Positions 49,676 to 58,918 of a DNA stretch of 64,000 bases are shown here, piece after piece. The DNA is from Prochlorococcus sp. AG-402-N17 (lineage in GTDB: Bacteria > Cyanobacteriota > Cyanobacteriia > PCC-6307 > Cyanobiaceae). The number at the start of each line of letters is the position of its first letter. Within the stretch, counting starts at the first letter, position 1. Below the pieces are notes generated by a model, which was not told where the DNA came from, did no database searches, and saw only the letters and a program-made list of their open reading frames with translations. The position numbers and the translations under genes were made by a program. The DNA is taken from assembly GCA_003216455.1 (NCBI GenBank), contig QCIV01000002.1:1-64000 (forward strand), in the 5' to 3' direction.

Positions 49676-49711
49676 GCCTGACTCGAATAACTAGGAAGTT
49701 AAAATAATTTT

Positions 49712-49733
49712 TTGGCTAATTGTTGGCAACAAT
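49712..49733. repeat. 11-bp-phased direct repeats left of remnant 3
   Basis: TTGGCTAATTG / TTGGCAACAAT (followed by inverted GAGCCAACAAG). Confidence 0.6.
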
Positions 49734-49801
49734 GAGCCAACAAGTAATAGTAATAAAATAGAGTTTGGGAACCTCTCTTGTATGACTTGGTTTTTAAATT
49801 G

Positions 49802-49847
49802 TCGGGGCGACAGGATTCGAACCTGCGACCTAGTGCTCCCAAAGCAC
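49802..49847 (-). repeat. tRNA-Pro 3' remnant 3
   Basis: TCGGGGCGACAGGATTCGAACCTGCGACCTAGTGCTCCCAAAGCAC. Confidence 0.92.
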
Positions 49848-49977
49848 CCGCCCTCCAATTTGAGACAGTGGGTTAAATAAACAAGTCAGGCTATAGCTTG
49901 TTAGTTGCTATATCTACAAAATTACGAGTCTTAAAAATAGGCCAAAGTTATACAAAATTATCCTTAGATATACAATT

Positions 49978-49999
49978 AATCGCTAAATAATCGCTAAAC
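49978..49999. repeat. 11-bp-phased direct repeats right of remnant 3
   Basis: AATCGCTAAAT / AATCGCTAAAC. Confidence 0.8.
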
Positions 50000-50036
50000 A
50001 AAGACCTAGTGCTTTAGGAGCTGTAAAATATCATTG

Positions 50037-50082
50037 ATTGACAGTCGATCCAACATAGAGGGATAAAACCCTCTTTTTTATG
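50037..50082 (+). promoter_or_regulatory. Island leader module M10 (orphan; only a 6-codon ORF follows)
   Basis: ATTGACAGTCGATCCAACATAGAGGGATAAAACCCTCTTTTTTATG. Confidence 0.7.
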
Positions 50083-50228
50083 AAAGTAATAAGCGTTTAA
50101 AAAGAGCGAACAGGTCGTATATATCAATAATTATTGATTATATCAAAATATTTTGATGCATTTCTTAATCTTTGTATTTCGCTTTTTGTTTGATGCTATA
50201 AATAAATTGTCTTCAATCTAAGTGGCTA

Positions 50229-51200
50229 ATGAGTATTTTCAAAAAAACTCTCATTTTATCTTCTGCAATTTCATTGATACTTTCTCCATCTGCGATGGCT
50301 TCAAAAAGATTGAGTGGTGCTGGTGCATCATTTCCTTCGAAGATTTATACTAGGTGGTTTTTTGACTTAGCTAAATCTGGAGGCCCTAGAGTTAATTATC
50401 AAGCAGTAGGTTCTGGATCTGGAAGAAAAGCTTTCATAGATGAAACTGTTAATTTTGGAGCCTCTGACGATCCAATGAAAGATTCTGATATAAAAAAAGT
50501 TACTAGAGGACTTGTGCAAATACCGATGGTAGGTGGAACAATTGCGTTTGGATATAACTACGATTGCGACTTGAAACTAACACAAGAACAAGCTGTTCAA
50601 GTAGCAATGGGAATGATTAAAAATTGGAAGGAATTAGGATGTAAGTCAGGTAAATTAACTTGGACCCATCGTTCTGATGGCTCAGGCACGACTAAAGCTT
50701 TTACAAATTCTATGGAGGCTTTCTCTAAAACCTGGAATCTAGGTACTGGTAAATCTGTTAAATGGCCTTCGGGAGTTGGAGCAAAAGGCAATTCTGGTGT
50801 TGCAGGTGTTATTCAAAACACTCCTGGCGCAATCGGTTATGTAAACCAGTCATACATTAAAGGTAATGTTAAGGCTGCTGCACTTCAAAACCTATCTGGT
50901 GAATTCGTTACCCCTAATACTGAATCAGGCGCGATAGCTTTAAATGGAATAACTCTTGATAAGAACTTGGCTGGTAAAAATCCAAATCCTACTGCTAAAG
51001 GAGCTTATCCAATAGCAACTTTGACTTGGATACTTGCTTATGAAACAGGTAATGGAAGGAATACTAAGGCAATTCAAGATACATTCTATAAATTGCTCAG
51101 CGATGAATACCAAGATAAAGCTCCTGCCTTGGGTTTCGTTCCCTTGAAAGGTGAAATTTTAAAAAAATCAATTGAAGCTGTTGGAAGAATAGGAAGGTAA
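50229..51200 (+). CDS. pstS: Phosphate ABC transporter substrate-binding protein
   Basis: GAGASFPSKIYTRWFFDLAK...GSGSGRKAFID..FGASDDPM..HRSDGSGTTKAFT. Confidence 0.96.
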   Translation: MSIFKKTLILSSAISLILSPSAMASKRLSGAGASFPSKIYTRWFFDLAKSGGPRVNYQAVGSGSGRKAFIDETVNFGASDDPMKDSDIKKVTRGLVQIPMVGGTIAFGYNYDCDLKLTQEQAVQVAMGMIKNWKELGCKSGKLTWTHRSDGSGTTKAFTNSMEAFSKTWNLGTGKSVKWPSGVGAKGNSGVAGVIQNTPGAIGYVNQSYIKGNVKAAALQNLSGEFVTPNTESGAIALNGITLDKNLAGKNPNPTAKGAYPIATLTWILAYETGNGRNTKAIQDTFYKLLSDEYQDKAPALGFVPLKGEILKKSIEAVGRIGR

Positions 51201-52424
51201 TTTAGAACTAGTAAGCCAAGCAATAAAAATCAAAATAGATGAAGTATATAAACAATACTGCATACCAATAGTGGCATTTTTACCGAGCATAAATAATAAG
51301 CCCGATAGTAGGGTTCCAAATAATCTTCCCGCTGCATTAGCCATATAGTAATAACCAACATTTAAACTTACTTTCTCATTATCTGAATAAGCCAAAATCA
51401 AGTAGGAATGAGTAGATGAATTCATTGCAAAAATAAAGCCGAATATTATTAATCCAATAACAATTACAGGACCTAATGATTTATCACCGTTTAATGCTCC
51501 TGCAATAAATAAAGGAATAACCGTCAAGATAAGTCCCCAAAATTGAACGGTAGTTTTTGTTGGGCTATTATTTTTCCCCCATACTTTTCTAAGTAATGGA
51601 GCTAATACTTGAAAGAAACCATAGATTATTATCCATCCACCCAAGAACAGACCTATTTCTAAATAATCCCATCCAAAAGAAATGTCTAAAAATACTGGAA
51701 GAGCTACTACAAACCAGACATCTCTTGCACCAAATAAGAAAAACCTTGCACTTGAAAGAATATTAATACCTTTAGACTTTGAATAAAGGTCTTTAAAAAT
51801 TGGCTTTCTTTTCATTTTCCCTGAATCTTTAGGAAGACATAAAGTTAAAAAGAATGCGAAGCATAGACCTAAACCCATTATTCCAACTGCATTATTAAAG
51901 CCCAATAGCTTGTATAAGAGACCCCCTAGGAAGAAACCAACACCCTTAAGTGCATTTTTAGATCCTGTTAAAATTGAAACCCACTTAAATAATTGTTTTT
52001 GACTATTTTGATTATTCTCTTCTGAATCTGGAACTATTGATTTAACGGCACTTTTTGCACTCATTTTATTTAAATCTTTTGCTACCCCACTAAGTGCTTG
52101 GGCTAACATAACGTATGAGACGCTAAAGATTATTGACCAATTCTCTTTGACTGGAATCAGCATGAAAAGAGCAAGAATTTGCAGAATTGTTCCTATCCAT
52201 AAAGTAAGTCTCAACCCATATCTTGCCCCTATCCATCCTCCAAAAAGATTTGTAATTATTCCAAAAAATTCATAGAAAAGAAAAAGTAAAGCAATTTGCA
52301 GAGTTGAATAACCAAGTTCATGAAAATGACCAACAACTAGTATTCTCAATGCACCGTCAGTAAGAGTAAATGCCCAATAGTTTGCGGTAACGACACTATA
52401 TTGTTGAAGGCTAGATAACTTCAT
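51168..52424 (-). CDS. arsJ: MFS transporter, ArsJ-type organoarsenical efflux
   Basis: MFS protein adjacent to a gap gene with divergent arsR; LSSLQQYSVVTANYWAFTLTDGALRILVVGHFHELGY. Confidence 0.88.
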   Translation of the reverse strand: MKLSSLQQYSVVTANYWAFTLTDGALRILVVGHFHELGYSTLQIALLFLFYEFFGIITNLFGGWIGARYGLRLTLWIGTILQILALFMLIPVKENWSIIFSVSYVMLAQALSGVAKDLNKMSAKSAVKSIVPDSEENNQNSQKQLFKWVSILTGSKNALKGVGFFLGGLLYKLLGFNNAVGIMGLGLCFAFFLTLCLPKDSGKMKRKPIFKDLYSKSKGINILSSARFFLFGARDVWFVVALPVFLDISFGWDYLEIGLFLGGWIIIYGFFQVLAPLLRKVWGKNNSPTKTTVQFWGLILTVIPLFIAGALNGDKSLGPVIVIGLIIFGFIFAMNSSTHSYLILAYSDNEKVSLNVGYYYMANAAGRLFGTLLSGLLFMLGKNATIGMQYCLYTSSILIFIAWLTSSKLPSYSSNSFN

Positions 52425-52429
52425 AAAAA

Positions 52430-53458
52430 CTAAAATTTATTTTCTTTCTCAATTACATAAGAAGTAAGATCTGCAAGCCTGCAACTATAACCCCATTCAT
52501 TGTCATACCAGGCATAAATCTTTAATAAATTAGAATTTACAACCATCGTTGAAAGTCCATCAATTATTGAACTTCTACAGTCATTTAAGTAATCAGCGGA
52601 TACTAAGGGTCTCTCCTCGTATCCAAGAATACCTTTTAAGTATGTTTCAGATGCTTTTTTAAATTCATTATTTACTTGCTCTTCAGTTACTTCCTTATTT
52701 AATTCAAAAACTATATCGGTTAATGAGGCGTTTAGAAGTGGAACCCTTACTGCATGACCATTTAGTTTTCCTTCTAATTCAGGGAAAATTTCAGCAATCG
52801 CATTAGCTGATCCAGTTGTAGTAGGTATTAAGCTTTGCATGCATCCTCTTGCTCTTCTTAAGTCACTTTTGTAAAAATCTACTGGAGATTGTGTATTTGT
52901 AACGTCATGAATAGTTGTTATAACCCCATGTTTAATTGAGAAATTTTCATTAACAACTTTTACGATGGGAGCCAAGCAATTTGTAGTACAGGATGCTGCT
53001 GTAATTAATTTATGTTTTTCAGGTTTATAAAGGGCTTGATTAATTCCATAAACAATATTAAGTGCTTGTTCCCCTCCCACAATTCCTTTCACAGGACAAG
53101 CAACTATTACTTTTTTTATTCCAAGAGAATCAAAGTATGGATTTAATTCTTTAGGAGCTTTGTTTTTACCTGTACATTCCAAAACAAGATCAACCGAAGA
53201 TTTATTCCATGGAACATCAAGATAGTTCTTTATTGATGTAAAGGAAATTTTTTTATCTTCAATTATTATTTCGTTGTCATTCGAAGCTATTTTTTTATTC
53301 CATTTACCATGAACAGAATCAAACTCTAGTAAATGAGATGCAGTTAAAGAATCCCCATTAATTTCATTTATATGAGTTATTTCAATATCTTTTCTTTCCC
53401 ATAAAATTCTTAAAACTAACCTACCAATTCTTCCAAATCCGTTAATTCCAATTTTCAT
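52430..53458 (-). CDS. gap: ArsJ-associated glyceraldehyde-3-phosphate dehydrogenase
   Basis: [34 protein letters not shown]; start corrected to 53458 because the ORF-track extension crosses the arsR operator. Confidence 0.93.
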   Translation of the reverse strand: MKIGINGFGRIGRLVLRILWERKDIEITHINEINGDSLTASHLLEFDSVHGKWNKKIASNDNEIIIEDKKISFTSIKNYLDVPWNKSSVDLVLECTGKNKAPKELNPYFDSLGIKKVIVACPVKGIVGGEQALNIVYGINQALYKPEKHKLITAASCTTNCLAPIVKVVNENFSIKHGVITTIHDVTNTQSPVDFYKSDLRRARGCMQSLIPTTTGSANAIAEIFPELEGKLNGHAVRVPLLNASLTDIVFELNKEVTEEQVNNEFKKASETYLKGILGYEERPLVSADYLNDCRSSIIDGLSTMVVNSNLLKIYAWYDNEWGYSCRLADLTSYVIEKENKF

Positions 53459-53484
53459 AGAAATATCAAAACCTAATATAATAT

Positions 53485-53522
53485 ATATCAAAAATAATTG
53501 ATATATCAATAATTCTTGATAT
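53485..53522. promoter_or_regulatory. Tandem ArsR-type operators (two ATATCAA-N6-TTGATAT palindromes)
   Basis: ATATCAAAAATAATTGATAT (53485-53504) and ATATCAATAATTCTTGATAT (53503-53522) between gap and arsR. Confidence 0.8.
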
Positions 53523-53568
53523 GTGTAATTAAATTTTTTAGGTTAGTATTTAAAAAGTTAATGATCTT

Positions 53569-53892
53569 TTGATTTTGTTAGAACAACTTAAAAAGATTGA
53601 TAGTGATCAATTTATTGGGATAATGGAGTCCCTCTCAGATCCGATTAGAATAAATATTCTTGAATTAATGATGGGTGGAGAGATATGTGTTTGCGACATA
53701 GTTAAAGTAACTGGATTATCTCAATCTAAAATTTCCTATCATATAAAAATCCTTAAGGATTCAGGTCTTATCTCTGATAGACAAGAAGGTAGATGGGTTT
53801 ACTACAAATTAGATTTGGAAGTATTATCAGATATTAAAAATTGGATGGGTAATTTAATTCAGTCATCATCAAGTAAAAGGTCTTGTGAATAA
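53569..53892 (+). CDS. arsR: ArsR family transcriptional regulator
   Basis: SDPIRINILELMMGGEICVCDIVKVTGLSQSKISYHIKILKDSGLISDRQEGRWVYYKL; ICVCD metal site. Confidence 0.95.
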   Translation: MILLEQLKKIDSDQFIGIMESLSDPIRINILELMMGGEICVCDIVKVTGLSQSKISYHIKILKDSGLISDRQEGRWVYYKLDLEVLSDIKNWMGNLIQSSSSKRSCE

Positions 53893-54082
53893 ATGGTTTT
53901 TAACCTATTTAGGTTTTTTACTCATTACATATAAATAATTTTTAAATTGAAAATTAATTCTCAGGGTTGGAGTTTAATTTTCAGTATTGGAACTTTATTG
54001 ATTATTTTATTTATTTAGAGGTTTAATGAACCTAGTGATGGTTAGCGATTAACTGGACAAAGTTATACAAGGCTATACAAAT

Positions 54083-54104
54083 AATCGCTATTTAATCGCT
54101 ATTT
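54083..54104. repeat. 11-bp-phased direct repeats left of remnant 4
   Basis: AATCGCTATTT / AATCGCTATTT; an inverted TAGCGATT lies at 54043-54050. Confidence 0.8.
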
Positions 54105-54176
54105 AAATTATTGAGACTTCTGAGAAATAAAAAAGCGAGTTGGGAGACTCGCTAGTATGACTTGGTTTTTAAATGG

Positions 54177-54222
54177 TCGGGGCGACAGGATTCGAACCTG
54201 CGACCTAGTGCTCCCAAAGCAC
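54177..54222 (-). repeat. tRNA-Pro 3' remnant 4
   Basis: TCGGGGCGACAGGATTCGAACCTGCGACCTAGTGCTCCCAAAGCAC; 3' flank contains terminator-like GCGAGTTGGGAGACTCGC. Confidence 0.92.
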
Positions 54223-54313
54223 CCGTAAGAATAAAGGTATAATTGAGACTTATAGCTATATCGGGACTTTTAGAGAAATAAGTATGGACTAATTCGGACT
54301 AATATCTTGGATT

Positions 54314-54335
54314 TTGGGCACTTTTTGGGCACATA
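54314..54335. repeat. 11-bp-phased direct repeats right of remnant 4
   Basis: TTGGGCACTTT / TTGGGCACATA. Confidence 0.75.
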
Positions 54336-54351
54336 GTCTGTGTAGTTTTTA

Positions 54352-54399
54352 ATTGACAGTCAATCTAAAATAGGGGGCAATTAGCTCATTTGTTTTGTG
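54352..54399 (+). promoter_or_regulatory. Island leader module M11
   Basis: ATTGACAGTCAATCTAAAATAGGGGGCAATTAGCTCATTTGTTTTGTG. Confidence 0.7.
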
Positions 54400-54921
54400 A
54401 AAAATATTGTTTTATTACCGCTCTCGTTAATTTTACTTTCAAGTTGTTCTGCTGTAGATAATTACAAAAGAGAGTTAAAAGAGGAATTAAAAACTGAATT
54501 AAAATCTGAAATTACAGCTTCTTTAAAAGAAGAATTAGATGAAAATAATAAATACGAGATAAAACTTATAGATGATACTTTACTAGGTGTAAGTAATTTC
54601 GAAACAGAAAATTCCAGCTATAGTTGCTCAGTTAAAGGAAATTTTAAATTTAATATAGAAGTACCTGCAGATTTTACTGGAGATATTTCAGATCCAAAAG
54701 CGACTTACTTATTTAAAGGGAACGAAATAATAGATGATTATTATGAGACATTTGTGGATGGCAAATCTCTTAACGGTGTATATATATATGAATACGAAAG
54801 TAATAAACTTTCTACAAGAGGACAATTAATATGCTCAATCAATTCTTCTGATGACGTTAAAATAAAATCCTTCAGTGAAAAAATAATGATATTCCCCGCG
54901 ATTAAGCCACTTGTAAAATGA
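54397..54921 (+). CDS. Putative lipoprotein (GTG start)
   Basis: MKNIVLLPLSLILLSSCSAVDN lipobox. Confidence 0.7.
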   Translation: MKNIVLLPLSLILLSSCSAVDNYKRELKEELKTELKSEITASLKEELDENNKYEIKLIDDTLLGVSNFETENSSYSCSVKGNFKFNIEVPADFTGDISDPKATYLFKGNEIIDDYYETFVDGKSLNGVYIYEYESNKLSTRGQLICSINSSDDVKIKSFSEKIMIFPAIKPLVK

Positions 54922-54938
54922 AACGCTTACTACTCTAA

Positions 54939-54984
54939 ATTGACAGTCGATCTAACATAGAGGGATAAAACCTTCTTTCTAATG
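54939..54984 (+). promoter_or_regulatory. Island leader module M12
   Basis: ATTGACAGTCGATCTAACATAGAGGGATAAAACCTTCTTTCTAATG. Confidence 0.7.
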
Positions 54985-55164
54985 GAATTATTTATAGCTT
55001 TAGGATTTCCAATAGTTTTAATAGTTGGGTTAACTCTCCTTTTTATGACAGATGGTATTCCAAGTTGGGTTCAACAATTCAATAGAAATAGTTCAACTCT
55101 ATGGAACTTTGGTATTGTCGCGATGGGAACGATGACAGTAATAATTTACTTAGCAAGAAGATAA
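54982..55164 (+). CDS. Small two-TM protein
   Basis: MELFIALGFPIVLIVGLTLLFMTDGIPSWVQQFNRNSSTLWNFGIVAMGTMTVIIYLARR. Confidence 0.6.
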   Translation: MELFIALGFPIVLIVGLTLLFMTDGIPSWVQQFNRNSSTLWNFGIVAMGTMTVIIYLARR

Positions 55165-55168
55165 AAAA

Positions 55169-55564
55169 ATGAAACTCTTACTACTCCCACTACTAGCTGC
55201 TCTCGCTTTACCTTCTTCTGAATCGGCATTTGCATCATTACCAATTGTCTTTATAAAAGATTGCTATGACGGAGATACTTGTACTTCTTTAAAGGGCGAA
55301 AAGCTAAGACTGGCTTGTATAGATACTCCAGAGTTAAAAGGTTGGAAGGCGGATCCTATTCCAGCTAAAGAAGCGAGAGATTTTGTGAATAAATTAGTGG
55401 CTAATAAGAAAGTTTCTATTAAAAGAATCACTAAAGATAAATATGGAAGAACTGTTGGTGAATTATTTAAAAACGGAGTAAATATTCAAGAACTTATCGT
55501 TGAAAAAGGATATGGGAAAATATATAAGAAATACGCCTATCAATGTGAATGGAGTAAGAAATAA
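55169..55564 (+). CDS. Secreted thermonuclease (SNase) family protein
   Basis: Signal peptide MKLLLLPLLAALALPSSESAFA; DCYDGDTCTSLKGEKLRLACIDTPEL...DKYGRTVGEL. Confidence 0.92.
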   Translation: MKLLLLPLLAALALPSSESAFASLPIVFIKDCYDGDTCTSLKGEKLRLACIDTPELKGWKADPIPAKEARDFVNKLVANKKVSIKRITKDKYGRTVGELFKNGVNIQELIVEKGYGKIYKKYAYQCEWSKK

Positions 55565-55615
55565 AAGAATATAAATGAAACGCTTATTATTTACATAAAA
55601 AAGAGAGCTAAAGAC

Positions 55616-56056
55616 TTGTTAATGAATCTAAGAAGATTGTTTATACCTTTATTTATTTTCTCTTCCTTCTTCATTTTTCTTAAGGATGCTGAAGCAGAAT
55701 GCGCTCGTTTCAAAGCAGAATTATGGATAAATAATTTAACAACTAATAAAAAAACAATTCTTCCTAATGGTTTTATGTACCACTGCGCAAACATGTTCAC
55801 ATTTAATGAAGGAGCTAAAAATGGAGAGATAAGTATTAAATATTGGAGCTGTCATTCAAATGAAGGGTGCGGAAAATTTAAAAAGGGTTATTCTGCAGTT
55901 AGTTTAAATAACGAAGATTGGCTCCCAGGTAAAGTCACATATACAGATTATTCGAACGGTTTAGAATCTCATATATTTTGTGTTAAGCAAAATAGCTCTT
56001 TAATTGAATATTGTTGGAGGCAAGGCGAACTATTTTGGTGGGAAGGGCAACCATAA
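55616..56056 (+). CDS. Secreted cysteine-containing hypothetical
   Basis: Signal peptide-like N-terminus ending DAEAEC. Confidence 0.6.
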   Translation: MLMNLRRLFIPLFIFSSFFIFLKDAEAECARFKAELWINNLTTNKKTILPNGFMYHCANMFTFNEGAKNGEISIKYWSCHSNEGCGKFKKGYSAVSLNNEDWLPGKVTYTDYSNGLESHIFCVKQNSSLIEYCWRQGELFWWEGQP

Positions 56057-56204
56057 GAACATGCAACGCAGGCGGACGTCTGGAGAGGGTTCATTTTAAA
56101 TCCCCTAGTCAATGGATAGAAGATGCCATCGCACAGGCAAAGAGTTCCTTCGGAGCTCTATAAAAAATGAAACGCTTACTACTTGCACCGCTATATTAAA
56201 TACG

Positions 56205-56250
56205 ATTGACAGTCGATCTAAAATAAGAGGCAGTTAGCTCTTTTTTTTTG
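56205..56250 (+). promoter_or_regulatory. Island leader module M13
   Basis: ATTGACAGTCGATCTAAAATAAGAGGCAGTTAGCTCTTTTTTTTTG. Confidence 0.65.
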
Positions 56251-56417
56251 CTTGCTATAAATATATACATTTATGTAGTATATAATTTTATGCGTTTACT
56301 TTAAGTATTGACTCTGTCAAAGGGTTTTCGGTATAAATAAGCCCACCAAAAGAGACTATTAAAAATGTTAATTTTGAACGCAGATTAAAACTAACCTCAA
56401 AAAATCCCTTTTTTTTA

Positions 56418-57173
56418 ATGCGATTTGATCCTAAACATCCTATTAAAACTTCAAAAAAAATATTAAAAGCTACATTTGGTTCATTGTATTTTTCCCAGAA
56501 AATGATGACAGCAGATACAACCGATATGCATTATTTAGATTTCATTTTTGGTTTACAAGAATCTTTAGACGAAACAATTTTAGGTGAAAATCAGTTTGAA
56601 TTTTTGTTAGGTGACCCGAACTTTAAATCAATTCTTGATGAATTTTGGATACCTCCATATCCAGACTTAGAAAAATTATCTAAACTTCCTAAAGGGTCTT
56701 TAGGATGGGTTTATGCCAATAATCTTATTAATGAAGGATATACTCCTGATAGAATTCTTTCCATAGATCCTTATCCTATTAATTCAATAAAGGAATTTAC
56801 TATACATAGAATTTGGCAAACACATGATTATATCCATGCCTTAACTGGTTTTGACATCAATGAGACAGGTGAAATAGGGTTATTAGCTTTTACTTTTGCA
56901 AATACTCATTCTCCTGTTGCCCAAGCCGCAATGACTGGTGCTCTAATGAGGTACGCAGCAGGAAAAAGTTCGGACTACAGAGAGACTCACTCCCTATCAG
57001 AGTTATGTCATTCAATTTCAATTGGACTTGGATTAGGCATAAAATGCTCTCCTGTTATTGGTTTAAAGCTTGAAGAAATGGTGGAAATTCCAATAGTTGA
57101 ATTGAGAGAAAAATTAAATTTGCCGATTTCAGTTAATAGTAGTCTTCCCTTTATGAGAGAAGATGATTTTTAA
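56418..57173 (+). CDS. Coq4-family protein
   Basis: HRIWQTHDYIHALTGFDINETGEIGLLAFTFANTHSPVAQ (HDxxH motif). Confidence 0.82.
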   Translation: MRFDPKHPIKTSKKILKATFGSLYFSQKMMTADTTDMHYLDFIFGLQESLDETILGENQFEFLLGDPNFKSILDEFWIPPYPDLEKLSKLPKGSLGWVYANNLINEGYTPDRILSIDPYPINSIKEFTIHRIWQTHDYIHALTGFDINETGEIGLLAFTFANTHSPVAQAAMTGALMRYAAGKSSDYRETHSLSELCHSISIGLGLGIKCSPVIGLKLEEMVEIPIVELREKLNLPISVNSSLPFMREDDF

Positions 57174-57245
57174 TTATTTATGAAGTATTTCTAATTTCTC
57201 TAAATCTTAAATATATTTTTTATATTTCACAATTTTTGTTGTGTG

Positions 57246-57284
57246 TTTTGCCTGAGATTTGCGTGAAGCAATTATTTGCGTGAA
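57246..57284. repeat. Direct repeats left of remnant 5
   Basis: TTTTGCCTGAG / ATTTGCGTGAA (11-bp phase), third ATTTGCGTGAA offset 17. Confidence 0.5.
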
Positions 57285-57318
57285 TATCTTATTACTCGAG
57301 CCTTACTGCTATAACTGA

Positions 57319-57364
57319 TCGGGGCGACAGGATTCGAACCTGCGATCTAGTGCTCCCAAAACAC
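57319..57364 (-). repeat. tRNA-Pro 3' remnant 5 (diverged)
   Basis: TCGGGGCGACAGGATTCGAACCTGCGATCTAGTGCTCCCAAAACAC. Confidence 0.88.
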
Positions 57365-57454
57365 CGCACAGGGCTAGAACAGCACTAGGTTTTTAAGCTA
57401 TAACTGATTTCTTGAGGGGGTCTGCGTGATTTGTCTTGTCAAATAAAGCAATAT

Positions 57455-57476
57455 TTGTCCATAATTTGTCCGCTAA
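57455..57476. repeat. 11-bp-phased direct repeats right of remnant 5
   Basis: TTGTCCATAAT / TTGTCCGCTAA. Confidence 0.7.
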
Positions 57477-57550
57477 ATATTAGTTAAGAAAAATTTGACT
57501 AGCATTTTATACAAGATATTGATCTATTTAAATCAATAAAAATTTTAGAG

Positions 57551-57712
57551 ATGGAATATAGTTTTGGGGAATTACGAGCAAAATTTTTGGAATCATTTGA
57601 TTATTTCGAATATCTAAATTCAATATCATTTCATCCACCTGCAATGATAATTACTACACTAGTTTTCTTTTATATAAGAAGAAAAATTTTATTAGCTGGT
57701 AAAAAACATTAG
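57551..57712 (+). CDS. Small TM protein (53 aa)
   Basis: MEYSFGELRAKFLESFDYFEYLNSISFHPPAMIITTLVFFYIRRKILLAGKKH. Confidence 0.6.
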   Translation: MEYSFGELRAKFLESFDYFEYLNSISFHPPAMIITTLVFFYIRRKILLAGKKH

Positions 57713-57800
57713 CAATCTATTTAATATTTATATTTTTGAATGAGTCAAAAATTAAATAAACAAAGCAAGTAATAAAAACAATTACATATATAGATTCCAT

Positions 57801-58169
57801 TTAACTTAACGTTGTTATTGAACTGCTTAATCCATAAGTGAGAAAAATAAAACTTGCAAAAGCAACTCCTATCATTACTGTTGTGTAGAGTTTATTTAGT
57901 TTAAAATTATTACTTGCAGATGAAAAATCTGCAATAACAAAACTTTTCATTGAATATTTATCTCTATTTCTGAAATTATTGCTGTTAACAAGACTGCCTA
58001 AAATTGGAGCTGTAGAAACTTTTATTTCTTGATTGATAACAGAATTTAAACCTTTATCTTCATTGAAGAATCTTGGAAACATGTATGCATGCCATAAAGC
58101 TATTATTGCTACCCAAAAAACTACACTAACTCCTGCAAAACCAAAAAGTAAGAATCTAAAAGTTTCCAT
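57801..58169 (-). CDS. Two-TM hypothetical
   Basis: ORF track. Confidence 0.55.
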   Translation of the reverse strand: METFRFLLFGFAGVSVVFWVAIIALWHAYMFPRFFNEDKGLNSVINQEIKVSTAPILGSLVNSNNFRNRDKYSMKSFVIADFSSASNNFKLNKLYTTVMIGVAFASFIFLTYGLSSSITTLS

Positions 58170-58391
58170 AATATGTTTTTTAATTAACTAAAATCTACAT
58201 AAAAAAATTATCTAAATATCGCAATCCAAAAAAATATACTTTAAATAAATCAATTAATCATTTCATGATGTTACTAATGATTAGAAACAATGTTATTAGA
58301 GGTTTCTCTTTAAATATAAGTTAATGATCAAATCATTTATTTAACTAAAAAAGACAAAATAATAATCAAATTTATTATTACTTTTTAGAAC

Positions 58392-58688
58392 ATGGATTTC
58401 AGGATTTTACTTGTTATTACACCAATAATATTCTCATGGATATTTACAGTCTTTTGGTTAGGTAGGTGGGATGTATTTAGATTAACACCACTAGGATTTC
58501 CAAAGAAGGGAGTAGCTCCTCTTAAAAATTATCAAGTATGGGAAGATTCAGCATTAATTCCTGATACTGGCAGACCAGCAGAAGGTTATCCAGTATTTAC
58601 TGTAAGAACCGCAGCAGTTAATGCCCTAGGGATTCCAACCGTTTTCTTCCTTGGAGCAATATTGGCAATGCAGTTTAAATCTTATTAA
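58392..58688 (+). CDS. PsbY-like N-terminus membrane protein
   Basis: [29 protein letters not shown]; similar start to the next ORF. Confidence 0.45.
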   Translation: MDFRILLVITPIIFSWIFTVFWLGRWDVFRLTPLGFPKKGVAPLKNYQVWEDSALIPDTGRPAEGYPVFTVRTAAVNALGIPTVFFLGAILAMQFKSY

Positions 58689-58697
58689 TAGGAAATT

Positions 58698-58883
58698 TTG
58701 ATGGACATTCGATTTTTAATTGTTGGAGCACCATTTTTAATCGCATTTTTTTATACCTTGTGTTGGCTAAAAAAATGGGGTGCTTTTAATTCGACGAATA
58801 ATTTGCCAAAAAATATTTCTTTTAAAAATGAATCAATAGAACAAAGTTATATTCTAGAGAATATCTTTTTAACAAAAAATTAA
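58698..58883 (+). CDS. PsbY-like small membrane protein
   Basis: MMDIRFLIVGAPFLIAFFYTLCWLKKWGAF. Confidence 0.45.
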   Translation: MMDIRFLIVGAPFLIAFFYTLCWLKKWGAFNSTNNLPKNISFKNESIEQSYILENIFLTKN

Positions 58884-58918
58884 TCAAATTTTTCTTAAAC
58901 TTAAATTAATACCTTGTC

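Noticed and set aside
50150-50200. Pho box upstream of pstS (CTTAATCT...)
   Set aside because: Only one decent half-site by eye; not enough support to call.
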